Below are positions 1-7,924 of a stretch of 64,000 nt of DNA, piece after piece. Source of the DNA: Magnetospirillum sp. 15-1. GTDB lineage: Bacteria; Pseudomonadota; Alphaproteobacteria; Rhodospirillales; Magnetospirillaceae. Within the stretch, counting starts at the first letter, position 1. Every line of letters starts with the position of its first letter. The stretch spans positions 1 through 64,000 of the forward strand of contig NZ_FXXN01000021.1 of NCBI RefSeq assembly GCF_900184795.1. The letters are read 5' to 3'. The notes beneath the pieces were generated by a model that did no database searches, was not told where the DNA came from, and saw nothing but the letters and a program-made list of their open reading frames with translations. Made by a program: the position numbers and the translations under genes.

Positions 1-119
1 CGCAAGGTGCGGATCAATTCCGATGCCATGCACATCGAAGCGGTCACACAGATCGCGGATGCAGTCTTCCACGGCGCGGAAGTCCACCACGTTCCCCGGT
101 GTCGGTTCAATGTGGCCTT
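1..119 (-). pseudogene. phage terminase large subunit, internal fragment
   Basis: Read on the minus strand, this stretch is one open frame with a short segment typical of phage large terminases: HIEPTPGNVVDF, then RAVEDCIRDLCDRFDVHGIGID. In the family this lies near the start of the nuclease part of TerL. The upstream half of the gene is missing because the frame runs into the IS3-family left end at 120. The downstream half leaves the window. I see no continuation of terminase sequence beyond the right end of the IS at 1424, so the insertion was accompanied or followed by deletion. Family assignment rests on about 40 residues. Confidence 0.6.
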
Positions 120-1423
120 TGACCTGCCTTGGAAATCTTCCTCCAGTTTGAAGTAGAGTCCGGCCCATCAGAGGACGGACGACATGAAGCGCAGCAGGTT
201 CAGTGAAGAACAAATCATCGGCATCCTGAAGGAGCAGGAGGCCGGGGCGGGGACGGCGGATGTGTGCCGCCGGCACGGCATTTCGAGCGCCACTTTCTAC
301 AAATGGAAGGCCAAGTATGGCGGCCTGGAGGTGTCGGAGGCGCGGCGGCTGAAGGCGCTTGAGGATGAGACCCGAAGGGCAGCGCAGCAAACGCCCGGCT
401 GAAGAAGCTGCTGGCGGAATCCATGCTGAACGAGGCCGCGCTCCGCGATCTTCTGGGAAAAAAATGGTAGGGCCCGCCGCCAAGCGGGAAGCTGTCGCCC
501 ATCTGCGGAATGCTTTCGAGATGAGCGAGCGTCGGGCCTGCTCGGTCATCGCAGCGGATCGCACCATGATCCGCTACCGCTCGATCCGGCCGGACGACAG
601 TGCCTTGCGCGACCGCCTGCGCGGGCTTGCCCAGGAGCGTCGCCGGTTCGGCTATCGACGGCTGTTCATCCTGCTGCGGCGCGACGGGGAGTCGTCAGGG
701 ATCACCCGCATCTACCGGCTTTACCGCGAGGAAGGGCTGGCGGTGCGCAAGCGCCGCACTCGGCGCAAGGCCGGCTTGATCGGCGAAGCCCGCGCAGCCG
801 ATCCTGGTGGAGGCCAAGCCCAACGCCCGCTGGTCGCTGGATTTCGTCCATAGACCAGTTGGACAACGGGCGGCGCTTCCGCGTGCTCAACATCGTCGAC
901 GACGTGACTCACGCGGGAGTGCCTGGCTTCGGTGCCCGACACCTCGATCTCGGGCGTACGGGTGGTCCGCGAGCTGACGGCGCTGGTGGCCCGGTGCGGC
1001 AAGCCGGAGATGATCGTGTCCGACAACGGCACCGAGTTGACCAGCAACGCCGTGCTGAAATGGGCGCAGGACCACTGCATGCAATGGCACTACATCGCCC
1101 CCGGCAGGCCCATGCAGAACGGATTCGTCGAGAGCTTCAACGGCCGCATGCGCGACGAACTGCTCAACGAAACGGTGTTCACCAGCATGGCCCAGGCCCG
1201 CGCCGTCATCGCCACCTGGGTCGCCGACTACAACACGACCAGGCCGCACTCGGCCCTGGGCTACCAGACACCGGCGGCCCACGCTGCCAAACTCAAAGCA
1301 ATGGGGCCGGCCTCTCCGCCCCTCCGGGGCTCCGAGCCCGGCCCCATTGCTCAGACCGCGCCACACGGCGTAACTTCGCCCAAGGCTCTACTTACGGCCG
1401 GATGAAACTTCCAAGGCAGGTCA
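120..1423 (+). mobile_element. IS3-family insertion sequence (IS407-like), decayed
   Basis: The element is bounded by inverted repeats TGACCTGCCTTGGAA (from 120) and TTCCAAGGCAGGTCA (to 1423). It encloses an OrfA/OrfB transposase of the IS3 family, broken by frameshifts. No clear target duplication is visible (left flank ends GCCTT, right flank begins TCCG), in line with later deletion beside one end. It sits directly against a terminase fragment, so it entered a prophage. Confidence 0.8.
184..1405 (+). pseudogene. IS3-family transposase OrfA/OrfB, frameshifted
   Basis: OrfA starts at 184 with MKRSRFSEEQIIGILKEQEA and an N-terminal helix-turn-helix (DVCRRHGISSATFYKWKAKYGG). It loses frame near 375, where a short insertion precedes the expected LLAESMLNEAALRD segment. 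OrfB continues in a second frame from about 463 (helical domain with RRFGYRRLFILLRRDG), shifts again near 790, and finishes in a third frame with the DDE integrase core. That core shows DNGTELTSNAVLKWA (second Asp) and FVESFNGRMRDELLN (Glu). At least two lesions separate the parts, so the enzyme is not expected to be made as one functional chain. The DDE segment is well preserved, so decay is recent. Confidence 0.85.
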
Positions 1424-1827
1424 TCCGTCGCATCCGCATTGGCGCTTTTCCCTGCGGGGATCAAATCTGAAATCTCACTTGCGATAGATTGGAGACACAC
1501 CTTCCCCCCCCTGAGGGGGAAAAGGCGTGTTCGATTTCTTGCGATGAGTTGTCGAGGATGCAGCGGCGGATAGATGGAAGGATGCGACCCGATTTCCTTC
1601 CCGATCCCGCCCACCTTTTGCCTTGTCGGGCAAGTCGCGGTCAATCACACAGACCGAGCATTCCATAGCCTGTGTGATCTAGCTGTTGTGGTTTTTCACA
1701 GAGCAGCACTTTGTACCAGATGATTTGAGCCAACTGGGTTTTCGATCCGGCATCACCGGACGTGACCTAATTTCCGACCCATGATCGGGGGTTTCGACTC
1801 CTACCTGCAATCGTTGTCTACTGCCCC
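1424..1827. other. gene-free stretch between two IS remnants
   Basis: No convincing reading frame, RNA gene or repeat is visible. The short minus-strand frames here have atypical composition. The segment is scar DNA between the IS3-family right end and the truncated end of an IS5-family copy. Confidence 0.5.
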
Positions 1828-2434
1828 GTTGCTGTCATAACCCTTGTCGGCCAGCAGGGTGGAGCCATCGCTCAAGGCTCCATCAAGCAATGCCTCTGCC
1901 TCGACGCTGTCGTGGACTTGGCCTGCGGTCAGACGCAAGGTGACGGGACGACCTTCCGCATCGACGAGCGCGTGGATCTTGCTGGTGAGCCCCCCACGGG
2001 AACGTCCCATGCTGCCATCGTCGAGAGCCCCTTTTTTCCCGTGGCCCCGTGTTGGTGAACGCGGACACAGGTCGAGTCGATCATGATGATGTCGCCATCG
2101 TAAGCCTTGGAGATTTCCTCCAGAAGCCGGTCCCAGACGCCCGCCTTGCGCCAGCGGACGAACCGGTTGTAGCAGGTGGTCGATGGGCCGTAGCGCTCGG
2201 GAACTTCCGCCCAAGGCGAGCCCGTGCGGAACCGCCACAGGATACCGTTCAGGACCCGACGGTCATCAACCCGAGGCACGCCGCGAGGCTTGTTCGGAAG
2301 CAAGGGCTCGATGATCGACCATTCGTGATCCGTCAACTCGTACCGCCGCCGTGCCATCAATGCCCTCCGTGCCAGAGGGAATCGTTGAATCACGACGCGC
2401 GACGAAGGGGAAGCCTGTTTATGAGTTTACGGCC
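1828..2434 (-). mobile_element. IS5-family (IS427 group) element, 3'-truncated copy
   Basis: The minus strand carries the first two thirds of the same element that is complete at 9748-10601. One terminus is intact (TTTATGAGTTTACGGCC ending at 2434, followed by TA). The OrfA start MARRRYELTDHEWSIIEPLLP and the A6G4 frameshift region are present. Homology stops inside OrfB just after LADKGYDSN at 1828, where unrelated sequence begins. The part before the frameshift matches the complete copy almost exactly, whereas the OrfB part differs at many third positions. This points to a mosaic of two related IS5 elements. Confidence 0.85.
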
Positions 2435-2438
2435 TAGT

Positions 2439-2877
2439 ACATAAGCGTCAAGAAATTAAGGACACCGCCCCCAAATGAGGGATGACGATCCGGCGCAGGA
2501 TCACGCCGTGGTGTGTAACCAGGTGAATGGTTTTAGACGGGTGTCGAGTGAGATACGGCGGGATGCCATGCGACACCGTGAGACGGGAAACCCAAGGAAA
2601 ACTGCCGGGTGACCACCGTTGAATGACGGATTTCAAGGACCAGAACCCGGAAGGGGATTTTAGACAGCGCCGACAGCGAAAGCGGACAATCGGCGAACGG
2701 TTTTAGACAAGCCGGGAAGAGAATGCCTTTCCGGGCGTATGGCGAGCTTGCCACCAACAGCAGGCCGCCGGAAACGGTCGCCATTGCCGGGCGCAAGGCG
2801 TCCAAGACGGCCTGAAGCGGACCAGCACCAGCGACAGCGGCATCGCGGCCTGAATATTCGATAAACGGATATTCACC
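2439..2877. other. gene-poor stretch with a thrice-repeated TTTTAGAC motif
   Basis: I find no convincing gene. The octamer TTTTAGAC occurs at 2531, 2658 and 2701, each in a GC-rich context. Spacing is irregular, so it is not a CRISPR. Just before 2878 the arms GAATAT and ATATTC flank a 13-base loop and could belong to a promoter or operator for the small phage-like genes that follow. Confidence 0.4.
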
Positions 2878-2991
2878 ATGGCCGCGATCACTGCCGTTGC
2901 GCCTCGGTTGGCAAAGTTGCTGCCGCTGCTGTCCTCCGACAATCCGGGGGAACTGACGGCAACCGCGACTGCAATCGGGCGCATGGCATGA
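2878..2991 (+). CDS. small phage-type protein
   Basis: A 37-residue frame begins MAAITAVAPRLAKLLPLLSS and ends GELTATATAIGRMA. The pattern of a leucine-rich helix followed by SSDNPGE and AIGR resembles the N-terminus of DUF2786-type small phage proteins, so this may be a truncated version. Its stop overlaps the start of the next frame (ATGA at 2988-2991), which suggests translational coupling. No strong ribosome-binding site is visible. It was found by direct reading; function unknown. Confidence 0.45.
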   Translation: MAAITAVAPRLAKLLPLLSSDNPGELTATATAIGRMA

Positions 2992-3212
2992 CCCGCATCG
3001 ACGCTCACTCCCGGCCTGGGCTTCGCCCTTTTGGCAGTATCCTTGCGGAACTGCTCTACCGCATTGCCGTCCGGGCACTGCATTTCCATTGGAGGCGAGC
3101 GGAAGATCGCACCCTCAGCCAGACCGACCGAGCGCAGGCCCTCCGCGAGGCCGATGGCATCATTGCCACCTGTCGCCGCTACGGGCTTCTTCCTCCTGAC
3201 GGAAACCCGTGA
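2988..3212 (+). CDS. hypothetical phage-type protein
   Basis: This 74-residue protein (start MTRIDAHSRPGLRPFGSILA) overlaps the preceding small gene by ATGA, and its own stop overlaps the start of the DnaB fragment. Such tight coupling is typical of a phage early operon. The sequence has a central basic, aromatic helix (LLYRIAVRALHFHWRRAEDR) and no family I recognise. The neighbouring replicative-helicase N-terminus suggests it once belonged to a prophage replication module. Confidence 0.5.
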   Translation: MTRIDAHSRPGLRPFGSILAELLYRIAVRALHFHWRRAEDRTLSQTDRAQALREADGIIATCRRYGLLPPDGNP

Positions 3213-3409
3213 GCATGTTCGAATCGGTCCGCACCCCGCCCCACAACTTCGAGGCCGAACAGGCGCTGCTGGGCGCCATCCTGCTGTCCAACCGCGCCTA
3301 CGAGCGGGTTTCCGAGTTCCTGCAGCCCGACCATTTCGCCGATCCGGTTCATGACCTAGCCGACTGGCTTCGTGGTATCGCCATCGGTGGGCCACGCAAG
3401 GCGCATTGA
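3209..3409 (+). pseudogene. replicative DNA helicase (DnaB-like) N-terminal fragment
   Basis: From a GTG at 3209 (or ATG at 3215) the frame encodes PPHNFEAEQALLGAIL, then LSNRAYERVSEFLQPDHFADPVH. This is the hallmark start of DnaB, the primase-binding N-terminal domain. Homology ends around residue 48. The remaining residues are unrelated, and the RecA-type ATPase domain is absent. The gene was therefore truncated by deletion near 3355. Presence after two coupled small phage genes indicates a prophage-encoded helicase, not the host dnaB. Confidence 0.75.
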
Positions 3410-3740
3410 GCAATGGGGGGGGCGGAGGAGGTGCCGCCCCCCCGATGCCGCCATAAGGCCGGGATCGTCCGTTGTTCAGATTGGTGTCGGTCGGTATATT
3501 GGTGTCCAAGCCTCGCGTGGGCTCCCTCCCCGGCATTTTGGCGTCGGGCCTGGTCAAACCACGCGAGGCTTCGCTCGTTGTGGCGGTACGCTTCCGTTCC
3601 TGCGGCACCCTGGAAATACACCTCCCCCATATCCTTGACGCCGGCCAGCATTTGGCGAATGCTGATGAATGAAGGGTGGCTGCCCAAGGCAGCCGATGAC
3701 GGTGAGCCGTAAGGGGAACCCGAGGTATTGGGGGCCACCC
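3410..3740. other. gene-poor scar region
   Basis: Several frames are open on both strands here, including a minus-strand frame that continues into the fragment at 3741-3894. None has a protein-like composition or a recognisable motif. It is best read as rearranged prophage DNA at the break of the DnaB fragment. Confidence 0.4.
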
Positions 3741-3894
3741 TTCTATCTTCCAGCACGACATCGTAGACATCGAACTGGCCGGGATCGAACCGCAGCCCCT
3801 TTCCCACCATCACGTCGGCCTTCTGACGGCGATAGATCCAGTCGAGCAGACCCACCAGGGTGATTGCGGTCCGAACCAAGATATCGGCCGTCAT
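3741..3894 (-). pseudogene. N-terminal fragment of an unknown phage-type protein
   Basis: The minus-strand frame starts MTADILVRTAITLVGLLDWI and continues YRRQKADVMVGKGLRFDPGQFDVYDVVLEDRR, which reads like a real protein. After about 50 residues the composition changes although the frame stays open to 3349. Its ATG overlaps the stop of the next upstream small gene (ATGA at 3891-3894). I interpret it as a truncated small phage gene; function unknown. Confidence 0.35.
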
Positions 3895-4067
3895 CGCGCA
3901 TCGCTCCCCGCCCCGCCCTTGCATGGGGTCTGTTTCGCAAGATCACGATTCAGGGACCGTTGCCGAATGGCCTCCTTCTCGCCCTTGCCCATGGCTTCCT
4001 CCGGGTGCAGGGGCATGGACGCGGCCATCCCGCTGATCAGCGAAGCCACGCTTTCCCCTCTGGCCAT
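3891..4067 (-). CDS. small hypothetical protein, phage-type operon
   Basis: A 58-residue frame from the ATG at 4067 reads MARGESVASLISGMAASMPL and ends in a basic, polar tail (EKEAIRQRSLNRDLAKQ). Internal ATG codons at 4016 and 3992 are possible alternative starts. The stop overlaps the next start by ATGA, so it is probably co-translated with the fragment at 3741-3894. No family recognised. Confidence 0.4.
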   Translation of the reverse strand: MARGESVASLISGMAASMPLHPEEAMGKGEKEAIRQRSLNRDLAKQTPCKGGAGSDAR

Positions 4068-4088
4068 GGCGTCCCGCGTGTCTCTCCG

Positions 4089-4223
4089 CTACCATTCGCT
4101 ACCCCTTGGACATGCAGGGAACCGGCCGGGCCGGAAGGCTGCGCGGATGGTCTGATATTGACCGCGCGTCCGACGTGCGGACTTCCAAGCTTCGATAAAG
4201 ATGGCTCTGCAGTCGAGGGTCAT
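4089..4223 (-). CDS. small hypothetical protein
   Basis: A 44-residue minus-strand frame (start MTLDCRAIFIEAWKSARRTR) lies upstream of two other small minus-strand frames in a compact array. The helical, arginine-rich composition is like many short phage proteins, but nothing firmly identifies it. Low confidence. Confidence 0.25.
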   Translation of the reverse strand: MTLDCRAIFIEAWKSARRTRGQYQTIRAAFRPGRFPACPRGSEW

Positions 4224-4302
4224 TGGCGGAAGCTCATTGGTGTGTTTGTCACCGTACGCAGAAACAATTGCACCAATCTTTGGTTTGCGTCAACCCCTAT
4301 AC

Positions 4303-4317
4303 GGTGATATTTTCACC
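4303..4317. promoter_or_regulatory. inverted repeat, probable operator of the XRE gene
   Basis: The perfect inverted repeat GGTGATATTTTCACC (5-bp arms, 5-bp spacer) lies 22 bp before the start of the XRE-type regulator at 4339. The position suits autoregulation by that protein. Binding is inferred, not shown. Confidence 0.45.
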
Positions 4318-4338
4318 ACATAGGCATACGGAGGCACC

Positions 4339-4584
4339 ATGACCCCTGAGCAATCCCGTGCCGCCCGGGGTATCCTTGGGTGGAGCGTGCGCGACCTGGC
4401 GGAGAAGGCCGAAGTCGGCGTGAACACGGTGAGCCGCTTCGAGAACAGCGGCGAGGCGATGCATAGCACCGTGACCAAGATGCAGGCAGCGTTGGAGGCC
4501 GGGGGGGTCGCATTCATCACCAGCGGAACGTACCAAGGGGATGGTGGGCCTGGTGTCCGGCAGAAGAAGCTGCCGAATGAATGA
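4339..4584 (+). CDS. XRE-family transcriptional regulator
   Basis: An 81-residue protein that is essentially one Cro/C1-type helix-turn-helix. MTPEQSRAARGILGWSVRDL opens the fold, and EKAEVGVNTVSRFENSG is the recognition helix region. The start is supported by GGAGG seven bases upstream. It stands immediately before the RhuM-family gene with an 18-base gap, so the two are probably one transcript. An inverted repeat upstream may be its operator. Such small XRE proteins commonly control mobile or toxin-like neighbours. Confidence 0.8.
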   Translation: MTPEQSRAARGILGWSVRDLAEKAEVGVNTVSRFENSGEAMHSTVTKMQAALEAGGVAFITSGTYQGDGGPGVRQKKLPNE

Positions 4585-4602
4585 GATTGCAGGAGCAATG
4601 AA

Positions 4603-5655
4603 ATGACTGACCTTGAGCCTGTGGTCCTTCAAGAGGATGAAAAGACAGGAGACCGTTTCCTCGTTTATGGAACAGACAAGGGCCTCCGTATCGACGTCAG
4701 ATATGAGGGTGAAACGCTTTGGATGACCCAAGCACAGATCGCCGATCTGTTTGGTGTGACACGCCAGAGCGTCAACGGGCATCTGAACAATATTTACGAA
4801 GAGGGGGAACTTGAACGGGAGGCAACCTGCAAGGAAATTTTGCAGGTTCGTACCGAGGGTGGGCGCGAGGTCAGCCGCAAAACCCTGATTAATAACCTAG
4901 ACGCCATCATCGCCGTCGGCTACCGCATTTCCTCCAAGCAGGCGACCCTTTTCCGCCGGTGGGCAACCGAAAAGCTGGTGCAATTCGCCACCAAGGGATT
5001 CGTGGTTGATTCGGTTCGCCTCAAGCAGCCCGAGAACACGGATCGTGTTGCCGAACTGCGCGAAATCATCCGGGACATCCGGGCCGACGAGGCCAATGTC
5101 TATCATGAGCTTCGTCGCATCTGTGCCATGTGCCAGGACTACGATGGCTCCTCGGAGGAGTGGCACGAGTTTTATCGGAACACCCAGGCCAAGCTCATGT
5201 ATGCCGTGACGATGCACACTCCGGCCGAAATCATCAAATCGCGCGCCGACGCGACTGCACCGGATATGGGCCTGACGACCAGGCCAAACGACAACATCCG
5301 TAAGCAGGATGTCGCCGTATCCAAGAATTATCTGGCCGATGCTGAAATCAAGGAACTGAACCGCCTGACCACCATCCTCCTCGACATTTTCGAAGACCAG
5401 CTCGACATCGGGCGTCTGGTTGTCATGGCGGACGCAAAGAAACTTCTCGACCAACAGCTCAAGTCGCTCAACCGTGTTGTTCTCACGGGGGGCGGGCACG
5501 TGAAAATGACAGATGCGAAGAAGCGGGCGGAAAAACAGTACGAAATCTACAGCGCCAATCGGAAGGCCGAGCGTCAGAAGGACGCTGATCGGGTTATTTC
5601 TGAATTGAGGCAGACGGATAAGGCTTTGCCAAAGCCGAGGCGACCGAAGCTGTAG
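4603..5655 (+). CDS. RhuM-family protein
   Basis: A 350-residue protein. The N-terminal half contains the RhuM signature region: VRYEGETLWMTQAQIADLFG, then RQSVNGHLNNIYEEGELE, then GYRISSKQATLFRRWATEKL. The family is named after rhuM of Salmonella pathogenicity island 3. Its biochemical role is not established, although relatives often sit beside Fic/Doc or restriction genes. The C-terminal third is a charged helical region rich in Lys and Arg. The chosen ATG has GGAG upstream, whereas an ATG five bases earlier stops at once. The downstream flank is IS5 debris, so the original neighbours are lost. Confidence 0.8.
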   Translation: MTDLEPVVLQEDEKTGDRFLVYGTDKGLRIDVRYEGETLWMTQAQIADLFGVTRQSVNGHLNNIYEEGELEREATCKEILQVRTEGGREVSRKTLINNLDAIIAVGYRISSKQATLFRRWATEKLVQFATKGFVVDSVRLKQPENTDRVAELREIIRDIRADEANVYHELRRICAMCQDYDGSSEEWHEFYRNTQAKLMYAVTMHTPAEIIKSRADATAPDMGLTTRPNDNIRKQDVAVSKNYLADAEIKELNRLTTILLDIFEDQLDIGRLVVMADAKKLLDQQLKSLNRVVLTGGGHVKMTDAKKRAEKQYEIYSANRKAERQKDADRVISELRQTDKALPKPRRPKL

Positions 5656-5676
5656 CTCCCATTTCGCCTCGGCCCA

Positions 5677-5841
5677 TCAATTCACCGCCACCTCCAGCCC
5701 AGTCTCGATCACCAGATACAGAACACCAATCAGGGTCGGGCCCAGCACAAGCCACAACAATGCCCGTCCTCGGCGTCGGCGCGAGCGAAGATCGGCGGAC
5801 CATTGGCGGAAGGCAGCCCAGGGCCACAGCAGGGCCACCAT
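5677..5841 (-). CDS. small membrane protein or C-terminal remnant
   Basis: The minus strand encodes about 54 residues with two hydrophobic stretches (MVALLWPWAAF and LLWLVLGPTLIGVLYLVIE) separated by a strongly basic loop (RSRRRRGR). The frame is open further upstream into the IS5 fragment at 5880, so it may be the tail of a larger membrane protein truncated by that insertion. No ribosome-binding site is apparent. Function unknown. Confidence 0.35.
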   Translation of the reverse strand: MVALLWPWAAFRQWSADLRSRRRRGRALLWLVLGPTLIGVLYLVIETGLEVAVN

Positions 5842-5879
5842 CAGAATTGTCGGCGTGGATCTGGTATAGGTTGGCCGGT

Positions 5880-6157
5880 TGGAGCCATCGCTCAAGGCTC
5901 CATCAAGCAATGCCTCTGCCTCGACGCTGTCGTGGACTTGGCCTGCGGTCAGACGCAAGGTGATGGGACGACCTTCCGCATCGACGAGCGCGTGGATCTT
6001 GCTGGTGAGGCCCCCACGGGAACGTCCCATGCCGCCATTGTCGAGAGCCCCTTTTTTCCCGTGCCCCCGTGCTGGTGAACGCGGACACAGGTCGAGTCGA
6101 TCATGATGATGTCACCATCGTAAGCCTTGGAGATTTCCTCCAGAAGCTGGTCCCAGG
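5880..6157 (-). mobile_element. IS5-family element, internal fragment
   Basis: This 278-bp segment is homologous to the middle of the IS5 elements at 1828-2434 and 9748-10601 and lacks both termini. It matches the 1828 copy more closely than the complete copy in the OrfB part. On the right it joins directly to phage tail sequence at about 6158, and on the left to the membrane-protein remnant. The junctions look like products of IS-mediated deletion. Confidence 0.8.
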
Positions 6158-6169
6158 GGCGCCGCCGTC

Positions 6170-6335
6170 ATGGCTGGCGGCGGTGCAGCGGGCGGCGCGA
6201 CGGCGGGCACCGGCCCGGCCGGGTCGTCGGCTGGCGGCCAGCAACACGTCGTCGTCGAATTGATCCTGCCGGCCGGTATGCGCGCCGAGATGCGCGGCAC
6301 GTCTCCCGGCGTGGCGGTGATGGTCGCGCTATCAG
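6170..6335 (+). pseudogene. phage tail tape-measure-like C-terminal remnant
   Basis: A Gly/Ala-rich segment precedes HVVVELILPAGMRAEMRGTS and PGVAVMVA. The pattern of a glycine-rich linker followed by a short beta-rich tail is seen at the extreme C-terminus of phage tape-measure proteins. The next gene, a DNA-circularisation protein fragment, follows tape measure in Mu-like phages, which supports the call. The frame is abandoned near 6330, where the circularisation frame takes over in a different register. Confidence 0.45.
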
Positions 6336-6815
6336 GCGGCCCAGGGGCTGACCAGCTACGGCGCCGACTGGCCCGTCATCGCCCCCACGACGACCATGCG
6401 GGCGCAGTCCGCCGCCAATCAGGGCGCCATGGTAGCGCTGGTGCGCGGACTGGCCACGGTAGAAGCCGCCAGGGCCTCGGCGGATATCCCCTTCGTGGTC
6501 TATGACGACGCCGTGGCCGTACGCGACCAGGTCGCCGCTGGTCTGGACCAACGCATGATGACCGCGCCCGATGCTACCTATCAGGCCCTGTCCACCTTGC
6601 GGGCGGCCAGTGTCCGCGACATCACCACGCGGGGCGCTGACTTGTCGCGCCTGTCTGACATCACCAACGACGCCGACACCCCGGCCCTGGTCCTGGCCCA
6701 TCGCCTGTGGGGCGATGCCGCGAAGGACACCGTCGTGCTGGAACGTAACCCGACAATCCGCCATCCCGGTTTCATCCCCGGCGGCATGATCCTGAGGGTG
6801 CCGACCAATGGCTGA
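6330..6815 (+). pseudogene. Mu-like phage DNA-circularisation protein, C-terminal fragment
   Basis: The frame reads YQAAQGLTSYGADWPVIAPT and continues without a stop to the terminal segment PALVLAHRLWGD, DAAKDTVVLERNPTIRHPGF and IPGGMILRV. The closing pattern of RNPxIRHPGFIPGG is characteristic of phage DNA circulation / Mu gpN-type tail proteins. Only the C-terminal third is left. The upstream part is fused out of frame to the tape-measure remnant. The stop overlaps the next start by eight bases (6808-6815), the native phage arrangement with the baseplate gene. Confidence 0.65.
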
Positions 6816-7224
6816 TCCGGAAAACCGCGTCACCCTGTGGGTGGATGGCCAGCAACATGAGGGGTGGTCAACCGCCGCCGTGGCGTTGAACCTGGACCAC
6901 ATCGCCGGTGACTTCAGCCTGACCCTGACCGAGGAATATCTGGCGGGCGGTCAACTGCGGCGCCAGCCGGTAAGGGCCGGGCAGGCGTGCCGGTTGCACG
7001 ACCTGCGCCGCACGGCAGCTACGCGCATGGCCGAACTCGGAGTTCCGGTCGAGCATATCGCCCGCGTGCTGAACCACGCCCCGCGAGGCGTTACGGCTAC
7101 GGTGTACGACAAGCACACATACGTGCCGGAAAAACGGCGGGCACTGGATACCTGGGCGAACTACCTGGAAAGTCTGGTAACGCCCCAGGACGGCGAGAGC
7201 AACATTGTGCCGCTCAGGGGATAG
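6808..7224 (+). pseudogene. chimera: phage baseplate protein N-terminus joined to tyrosine-recombinase C-terminus
   Basis: The first ~55 residues match the start of Mu gpP-like baseplate proteins (MADPENRVTLWVDGQQHEGW, then LDHIAGDFSLTLTEEYL). From about residue 64 the same open frame becomes the catalytic end of a tyrosine recombinase: LHDLRRTAATRMAELGVPVE (HxxR box), VLNHA, and VYDKHTYVPEKRRAL with the probable nucleophile Tyr. The junction is near 6988-6997, in the sequence coding for QACRLHDL. Both halves are recognisable and in frame, so a 138-residue fusion could be translated. It lacks the first catalytic Arg of the recombinase and the body of the baseplate protein, so it is probably a deletion scar. 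Confidence 0.7.
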
Positions 7225-7232
7225 GGGGCCGA

Positions 7233-7541
7233 TCAGGAATAGCCCGGTTCTTCAGACATGAGCCGGGCTATATCTCGCGCTCCATGAAGGACGCGAACAA
7301 CGGTTATGCCGAAGCTATCGGGCTGGTAAAAAATGACATAATTGCCAAGAGGAAAGCTACGAATGCCCGCCCCATAATCTTCATGCTCCCGCCCAATAAG
7401 GGGAGCGGAAGCGATGGTTTGGCATTTTTCCTTTATGCTGGCAACAAAGCTCACCGACACCGGCTTGTTATGCTTTGCTATATGGGCGCCAATCTTGGCA
7501 ATATCGCTGATTGCTGGCTTCGAATAGGTGACGCGAGGCAT
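7233..7541 (-). CDS. ParE/RelE-superfamily toxin
   Basis: A 102-residue protein with the RelE/ParE fold pattern: MPRVTYSKPAISDIAKIGAH (N-terminal strand and helix), a central IGREHEDYGAGIRSFPLGNY, and the closing strand VIFYQPDSFGITVVRVLHGA. IRSFPLGNYVIFY and VVRVLHGARD are typical ParE features. The start lies two bases downstream of the stop of the antitoxin gene. ParE toxins usually act on gyrase and RelE-type ones on mRNA; the sequence alone does not decide. The pair may stabilise the prophage or island remnants here. Confidence 0.8.
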   Translation of the reverse strand: MPRVTYSKPAISDIAKIGAHIAKHNKPVSVSFVASIKEKCQTIASAPLIGREHEDYGAGIRSFPLGNYVIFYQPDSFGITVVRVLHGARDIARLMSEEPGYS

Positions 7542-7543
7542 AG

Positions 7544-7801
7544 CTACTCGGCAGCCTCGTCATCCATCAACCGTGCAATTTCGGCGTATGCCTCGTCCTC
7601 GTCGTAGACCTCGCCTGCCGCGATGGCCGCAAGACCTTCCTGAATTTTGGCGCGGGTCTCCAAAAAGTCGGCGGCATCCTCAACCGAAAGTTTTTGGATA
7701 TGGACGGCATACACAGCCCCGGCCTCGCTGCCTTTGAGCGCGGCGGAAAGCTCGGGAGGCAGCTTGTCCCCCTGCATCGCCAATGTCGCGCTGTTCCGCA
7801 T
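7544..7801 (-). CDS. antitoxin partner of the ParE-like toxin
   Basis: An 85-residue protein starting MRNSATLAMQGDKLPPELSA. The start is chosen at 7801 because GAGGAGG lies about nine bases upstream, although the frame is open further. It has an N-terminal strand-like segment followed by helices and an acidic tail (EVYDEDEAYAEIARLMDDEA), as expected for an antitoxin that wraps its basic toxin. It precedes the toxin with a two-base gap in one operon. Confidence 0.7.
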   Translation of the reverse strand: MRNSATLAMQGDKLPPELSAALKGSEAGAVYAVHIQKLSVEDAADFLETRAKIQEGLAAIAAGEVYDEDEAYAEIARLMDDEAAE

Positions 7802-7924
7802 GCCAAAAGCCTCCTCGCATTGCTCCGAACATCTTACACGGAGCGAGCCACCGATTTCCACACCCCCATTTGAGCGGGCCACAGCGGCATATATCCGGAA
7901 GGGAATGCCTCCCTGATACGCCAA

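Noticed and set aside
2531-2708. CRISPR-like repeat of TTTTAGAC
   Set aside because: Only three copies of an 8-base motif with unequal spacing (127 and 43 bases), no longer repeat unit and no cas gene.
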